Below the pieces are notes generated by a model. The model saw only the letters and a program-made list of their open reading frames with translations, made no database searches and was not told the DNA's origin. This document shows positions 60,185 to 64,000 of a stretch of DNA of 64,000 nt, one piece after another. This DNA comes from Paenibacillus sp. V4I7 (lineage in GTDB: Bacteria > Bacillota > Bacilli > Paenibacillales > NBRC-103111). Every line of letters begins with the position of its first letter. The stretch's first letter is position 1. The stretch lies in contig NZ_JAUSZD010000002.1 of assembly GCF_030817275.1 (NCBI RefSeq), positions 6,634,001 through 6,698,000 on the forward strand, in the 5' to 3' direction. The position numbers were made by a program, and so were the translations under genes.

Positions 60185-61828
60185 TCACTTCGTGAGCAGC
60201 GGCTGTGCGCGGCTGAGCAGCGCCGCCATCTCCCCGCGCGTCAGTGACGCGCCCGGGCGGAACGTGCCGTCCGCAAAGCCGTCGACAAGGCCATTGCTGC
60301 TCATCGCAGCGATGGCCCCCGCCGACCAGCTTCCTGCCGGCACGTCGGTGAAGCCCTTCGCAGCGGCTACGCCGCCAACCTGCGAAGTCAAGTACAAGGC
60401 GCGGGACAGCAGCACACTCATCTGCTCCCGCGTCATGGTCTGATCCGGCGCGAAGCGATCGCTGCTGATCCCTTGGATCAGCCCGCTCTGCTTCGCGAGC
60501 CGGATATCCTGCCACGCCCAGTGGGTGGCAGGGACATCACTGAACGAGGCGCTGAGCACTGATGACGCCTCGCCCTTCAAGCCCAGCACGCGCACGATAA
60601 TCGTCGCGGCTTCAGCTCGCGTGAGCGCCGCGTCCGGTGCGAACCGGTCAGAGGCTATGCCGAGCATCCAGCCTCGGTTCGCCGCGGCAAGCACGTCAGC
60701 TTGCGCCCAATGCTTCTGCATATCGGCGAAATAAAACCCATCCGACCATAAGCTATAGTAGTTCCAAGTATCAGTCGTTTCCTGATTCAAGCTCCAGCTT
60801 CCAGTCCCTTTCAAGTTATACTTACCTACCAATTTCAGCTTTTCTTTGAGCGACTGTTCGTTCTCAAACCACACGGTGTAATCGCCGGGGCCGAGCTTAT
60901 TGCCATATACGCTAGACGCTGCATCAGTTGGACTTATCGTGAATGTAGCTACCGGTGATTGGCTAGCAGCATCATACCGTACAGTCCCTTTATAGGTGTC
61001 AATCAGCTTAATTAGCATCTGAGCGGATACACCTGAGCCATTAGCGGCAGCATTTTGATTCCAGTACCGCCCGTAGAACGGAACACCTAGAACTATTTTA
61101 TCAGCTGGTGCCTGGGCTACTGCGTATTGAATCGATTTCTCGACAAAGGGTAAACTTGCCACAGGTCCTGGGGTCGGATCTCCAGGATAGCTTTCATCAT
61201 AAGCCATAACCATTAAGTAATCACTTACTGCGGCTAATGCCTTGTAATCATACAAAGCAATCCAGCTTTTAGTAGCCCCTGTAGGATTCGCTGCTACAGC
61301 CACTGATACTTCCTTCCCGCTCGGGAGTTTATCGCGCAGCATTTTAACCATATCCGTATATTTATCCCGGTAAGCTGCATCCACATTCTCGATATCCATA
61401 TTGATGCCGTCCAACTTATGGTCATTGATAGCTTCAACAATTTGATTCACAAGCGCTTCTCGATTATCAATCGCTTTCTCACCTAGGGTTCTATCGAAAT
61501 CGTTACTAAGAAAAGGAACAACCTTCTTCCCTCGATTATGCATGTCGGTAATAAATGAATCCTGTATCGAGTCTGATAATTGCAAACTACCATCTGCATT
61601 TATATGAAAATAGCTAGGCGAAACGACATCGAGTGTTTGACCGCTTTTATCCACTTGCGAGGTATAGGAATTCGAATTGCCAAAGAAGAGATAAGACATC
61701 GTAAATTTCCCTTGAGACGAGCTAGCTTCAGCCTTAACACTAGGTTCTGAGTTTGTTGCTATGGTCAAAATCCCAGCCGCGGCTAGTAATATCACGAACT
61801 TGTACCATCGATTTTTGGTTTTATTCAT
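60185..61828 (-). CDS. GH18-family glycosidase with three C-terminal SLH domains
   Basis: 547 aa. Signal peptide (ending near 34), then a GH18 barrel with the catalytic line LDGINMDIENVD (acid Glu147, with Asp140 and Asp145), and a WSLNQE-type end near 350. Three SLH domains follow (about 370-430, 430-490, 490-545; motifs ADMQKHWAQADVLAAANRGW, HWAWQDIRLAKQSGLIQG and FRPGASLTRGEMAALL). Cuts chitin-like or N-acetylglucosamine-containing glycans while anchored to the wall polymer. The 3' part is much more GC-rich than the 5' part, as if the SLH region had a different origin. Confidence 0.93.
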   Translation of the reverse strand: MNKTKNRWYKFVILLAAAGILTIATNSEPSVKAEASSSQGKFTMSYLFFGNSNSYTSQVDKSGQTLDVVSPSYFHINADGSLQLSDSIQDSFITDMHNRGKKVVPFLSNDFDRTLGEKAIDNREALVNQIVEAINDHKLDGINMDIENVDAAYRDKYTDMVKMLRDKLPSGKEVSVAVAANPTGATKSWIALYDYKALAAVSDYLMVMAYDESYPGDPTPGPVASLPFVEKSIQYAVAQAPADKIVLGVPFYGRYWNQNAAANGSGVSAQMLIKLIDTYKGTVRYDAASQSPVATFTISPTDAASSVYGNKLGPGDYTVWFENEQSLKEKLKLVGKYNLKGTGSWSLNQETTDTWNYYSLWSDGFYFADMQKHWAQADVLAAANRGWMLGIASDRFAPDAALTRAEAATIIVRVLGLKGEASSVLSASFSDVPATHWAWQDIRLAKQSGLIQGISSDRFAPDQTMTREQMSVLLSRALYLTSQVGGVAAAKGFTDVPAGSWSAGAIAAMSSNGLVDGFADGTFRPGASLTRGEMAALLSRAQPLLTK

Positions 61829-61916
61829 CGGCCACCTCCCAATTCTAGCATCTAGCTGCTTCCTCTATTTTGCTAGAAAGAATTCTAATGTGCTAGGAGT
61901 AAATATTGGGGATACG

Positions 61917-61958
61917 AAAAAACCGTTACTTTAGAGCGTTCAGCTCCAAGTAACGGTT
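61917..61958. terminator. Terminator of the diguanylate cyclase gene
   Basis: AACCGTTACTT/AAGTAACGGTT stem with an inner GAGC..GCTC arm and TTTTTTC on the minus side. The stop codon overlaps its base. Confidence 0.88.
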
Positions 61959-62871
61959 AGTAATAAAACTGGTAGTGGTTACGGCCTTTGCCCTTTACTT
62001 TGTATAGAGCAATATCTACTTCTTTCATCATACTAGTCGCATCGCTTTCATCCGAGCTGTACATCGTAATCCCCATACTCACTGTTGCGCGAAACTGCTG
62101 CCCCTGTATGTCCCACGGCTGTTCAAAACACTGAATGATGCGCTGGGCGACGTTTTCCACGTGTTCCTTACAATTCACCGCGGGTAATAAAATGGTGAAC
62201 TCGTCGCCTCCCATGCGGGCGAACATATCAACCTCACGGAGACACCCTTTGATGCGGTGAGTGAAAGCCTGCAAGAAGGCATCTCCTACATCATGGCCCA
62301 TCGTATCATTTATCACTTTGAAATCATCTATGTCTAAGTATAAAAGTCCAAACGGTCTCTTCGTTCGATTGGCTTGCAAAAGCATTTGCTGCAGATGCTC
62401 CTTAAACATTCGCCGATTAGGCAATCCTGTTAGAGGATCATGAAAAGCCATGGCAATAAGACGGCTCTCTTGATTTTTGCGCAGCGTGATATCCGTTAGA
62501 ACGAAAGAAATCTCAGCTAGAACACCCTCGTCGTTACGAATTGGAATCGCGGTGCACTCAAACCAGATGATATTCTTACTTGCACCTTTCGCTCGGAATT
62601 CCAGCTTACTGCTGCTGCAAGTTTGCAAGGTTTTGATAAACATTTTATGTAAATCCATACCATATTCCGAATCGATAAAGCCCACTATTTGCTGAAAGTC
62701 AGTAGGTATAAATCCTATCACTTCACTAAAGTTCTTAGAGGCGTAGGTCAAATTTCCATAAACATCAAATGTGCTAAACAGATCCCAAGCTTGCTCGATG
62801 AATTGGCGTACGAATGTATCCTTCTGTAACGATGAATGTTTGGCAATATCCGAATCAGCCTTATGACTCAT
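61957..62871 (-). CDS. PAS-GGDEF diguanylate cyclase
   Basis: 304 aa, cytoplasmic. An N-terminal PAS domain (about 20-130, with the PAC end VLAEISFVLTDITLRK) and a GGDEF domain (145-304) with HDPLTGLPNR, intact GGDEF at 221-225 and a product-inhibition I-site RxxD (Arg212-Asp215). It should make cyclic di-GMP in response to a PAS-sensed signal. Three cyclic-di-GMP riboswitches stand at 19.5 and 24 kb in the same window. Confidence 0.93.
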   Translation of the reverse strand: MSHKADSDIAKHSSLQKDTFVRQFIEQAWDLFSTFDVYGNLTYASKNFSEVIGFIPTDFQQIVGFIDSEYGMDLHKMFIKTLQTCSSSKLEFRAKGASKNIIWFECTAIPIRNDEGVLAEISFVLTDITLRKNQESRLIAMAFHDPLTGLPNRRMFKEHLQQMLLQANRTKRPFGLLYLDIDDFKVINDTMGHDVGDAFLQAFTHRIKGCLREVDMFARMGGDEFTILLPAVNCKEHVENVAQRIIQCFEQPWDIQGQQFRATVSMGITMYSSDESDATSMMKEVDIALYKVKGKGRNHYQFYY

Positions 62872-63191
62872 TACTTCGCAGCCCCTCTCGTGCTTTTTAC
62901 ATAGAGACTTAGGTAGCTTAGCACGGGAACATAAAGATTCAATTAAGTTCAGCCAAAATTTTCGTCAATTGAAGTCGAAATATGACTTTTTTTGTACACT
63001 TTTTACATTTACCGGGATAGAGAAGCAGATCAAATTACCTACTTTGGAGTAAGAACCGTACCAAATCTCTTTATCTGTCAATAAAAGGATAGAAATGTCT
63101 AGGAGAATCGTTCTATAATGAAGGTAACAGGTTAGAGCGGGAATACCGTTCTCTCTACCAAGCTGTTCCGTTACTGAGGAGGATTTCTAGT

Positions 63192-63893
63192 ATGGCAGGA
63201 GAAACTATTTTAGTCGTAGATGACGAGCAAGAAATTGTCCAATTGATTCAACTCTACCTAGCGCGGGAAGGCTACAAAGTCATCAGCGCCAATAACGGTC
63301 ACGATGTATTTGAGATCGTGAAGGAACATAAGCCCGATCTTATTATTCTGGACATTCTATTGCCAGGACTTGATGGTATAGAAGTTTGCCGACAGCTTCG
63401 CAAAACGAGCAATACGCCGATCCTGTTCATCTCCTGTAAGAGTGAGGATATTGATATTATTCTCGGATTAAGCATGGGTGGCGATGATTATATGACGAAG
63501 CCTTTCAGCCCTAGTCAGCTCGTCGCTAGAGTCAAAGCTCATTTGCGTCGAAATTCCATTCGAGAGCAGCATCAGGATGATCCTCAGTTGGTGAAATTCC
63601 CTGGCCTCGAAATCGATCTGGTCAGCCACATCGTTCGCGTGAATGGACAAACCATATCGTTATCGGCCAAAGAATTCGATTTGCTTTCCTTAATGGCTAA
63701 GACCCCTAATCGAGTGTACAAAATCGAGCACCTGTTTGAACTTATATGGAGCCTGGATAGCATGGGCGATCCAAGAACACTCATTGTACATATTAGTAAT
63801 CTGCGTAAGAAAATTGAATCTAACCCAGCCGAACCTCGCTACATTATTACGGTTCGTGGTGTCGGATACAAATTTAACGGTTCGGCTGTTTAG
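63192..63893 (+). CDS. OmpR-family response regulator, no adjacent kinase
   Basis: 233 aa. Receiver with phospho-acceptor Asp54 (IILDILLPG), TKPFS Lys, and a winged helix (LSAKEFDLLSLMAKTPNRV, HISNLRKKIE, IITVRGVGYKF). GAGGAGG precedes the start. The next gene is convergent, so within this window it has no partner kinase. A TATAAT lies at 63113-63118 with no clear -35. Confidence 0.9.
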   Translation: MAGETILVVDDEQEIVQLIQLYLAREGYKVISANNGHDVFEIVKEHKPDLIILDILLPGLDGIEVCRQLRKTSNTPILFISCKSEDIDIILGLSMGGDDYMTKPFSPSQLVARVKAHLRRNSIREQHQDDPQLVKFPGLEIDLVSHIVRVNGQTISLSAKEFDLLSLMAKTPNRVYKIEHLFELIWSLDSMGDPRTLIVHISNLRKKIESNPAEPRYIITVRGVGYKFNGSAV

Positions 63894-64000
63894 AACAGTC
63901 GGCTGAACCATACAATGAAATAATGCTGCAGAGGAACCGCTGCTGCCGCTATGACAAGTGCCGGAAGCATGTTGGCAACATTCATTTTTTTAATTTGAAG
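63890..64000 (-). CDS. 3' end of a membrane protein (DUF554-like), cut by the window edge
   Basis: The last 36 codons of a gene entering from the right: LQIKKMNVANMLPALVIAA, then AAVPLQHYFIVWFSRLF and stop. A closing hydrophobic helix preceded by KKxNVANMLPAL resembles the end of DUF554 (YqgA/YdfK) proteins. Its stop overlaps the response-regulator stop by 4 bp (convergent). Too short to be certain. Confidence 0.55.
   Translation of the reverse strand, partial: LQIKKMNVANMLPALVIAAAAVPLQHYFIVWFSRLF

Overview
The window reads as chromosomal DNA of a spore-forming, low-to-mid GC Firmicute, most likely Paenibacillus or a close relative. The evidence is a gerP spore-coat operon behind a sigma-K-type promoter, SLH-domain surface proteins, PspA/PspC/LiaI envelope-stress genes, a bacilliredoxin, a YtrA-type GntR/ABC set, YesM/YesN sugar sensing, and strong AGGAGG-type ribosome binding sites. 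I saw no transposase, phage gene, CRISPR array, rRNA or tRNA.

Layout. 0-5 kb: housekeeping genes (lipoprotein cytochrome c, acpS with an apparent frameshift, aldo/keto reductase, nadE, bacilliredoxin, an Lgt-like membrane protein coupled to a DUF3905-type protein). 5.2-13.4 kb: a complete sugar module, with a ribose-type ABC transporter plus a YesN/YesM two-component system and its own membrane-anchored sugar-binding protein. 13.6-15.9 kb: LiaI-like/PspA/PspC/PspA envelope-stress operon. 16-25.4 kb: a metallophosphoesterase, then genes tied to three class I cyclic-di-GMP riboswitches. One precedes a set of small unknown genes ending in a pseudogene. Two lie in tandem upstream of a 1332-residue SLH/FnIII/beta-propeller surface protein. 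A PAS-GGDEF diguanylate cyclase sits at 62 kb.

25.4-32.7 kb: ArsR/SRPBCC pair, double-HTH MerR regulator, DUF5701 protein, YtrA-like GntR/ABC operon, a second metallophosphoesterase and a small LysM protein. 32.7-44 kb: a YknXYZ/MacAB-like exporter with a large exported partner, an exported helical-repeat protein, an OmpR-type two-component system and a degenerate ApbE homologue. Four promoters here carry arrays of CTGA spaced exactly 11 bp apart. In three of them the nearest unit ends 10 bp upstream of a -10 hexamer. I infer that the local response regulator controls all four transcription units. This is the strongest candidate for an undescribed system in the window.

44-53.5 kb: five helically phased DnaA boxes between convergent genes, mnmH and a YraQ-type permease (flanked by short direct repeats), an HI0933-type flavoprotein, a DAACS symporter, a lipoprotein, an inositol-monophosphatase-family enzyme and an HMGL-type aldolase. 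53.5-64 kb: an ArlRS/YkoGH-like two-component system, NlpC/P60 hydrolase, Hsp20-like coat protein divergent from gerPABCDE, GH18-SLH protein, diguanylate cyclase, an OmpR-type regulator, and the 3' end of a DUF554-like membrane gene at the right edge.

Three small frameshifts (acpS, the stalk-domain pseudogene and a small gene near 25.5 kb) all involve one A too many or too few in a short A-run, so assembly error should be considered. No database search was possible; family names rest on recognised motifs and layout.
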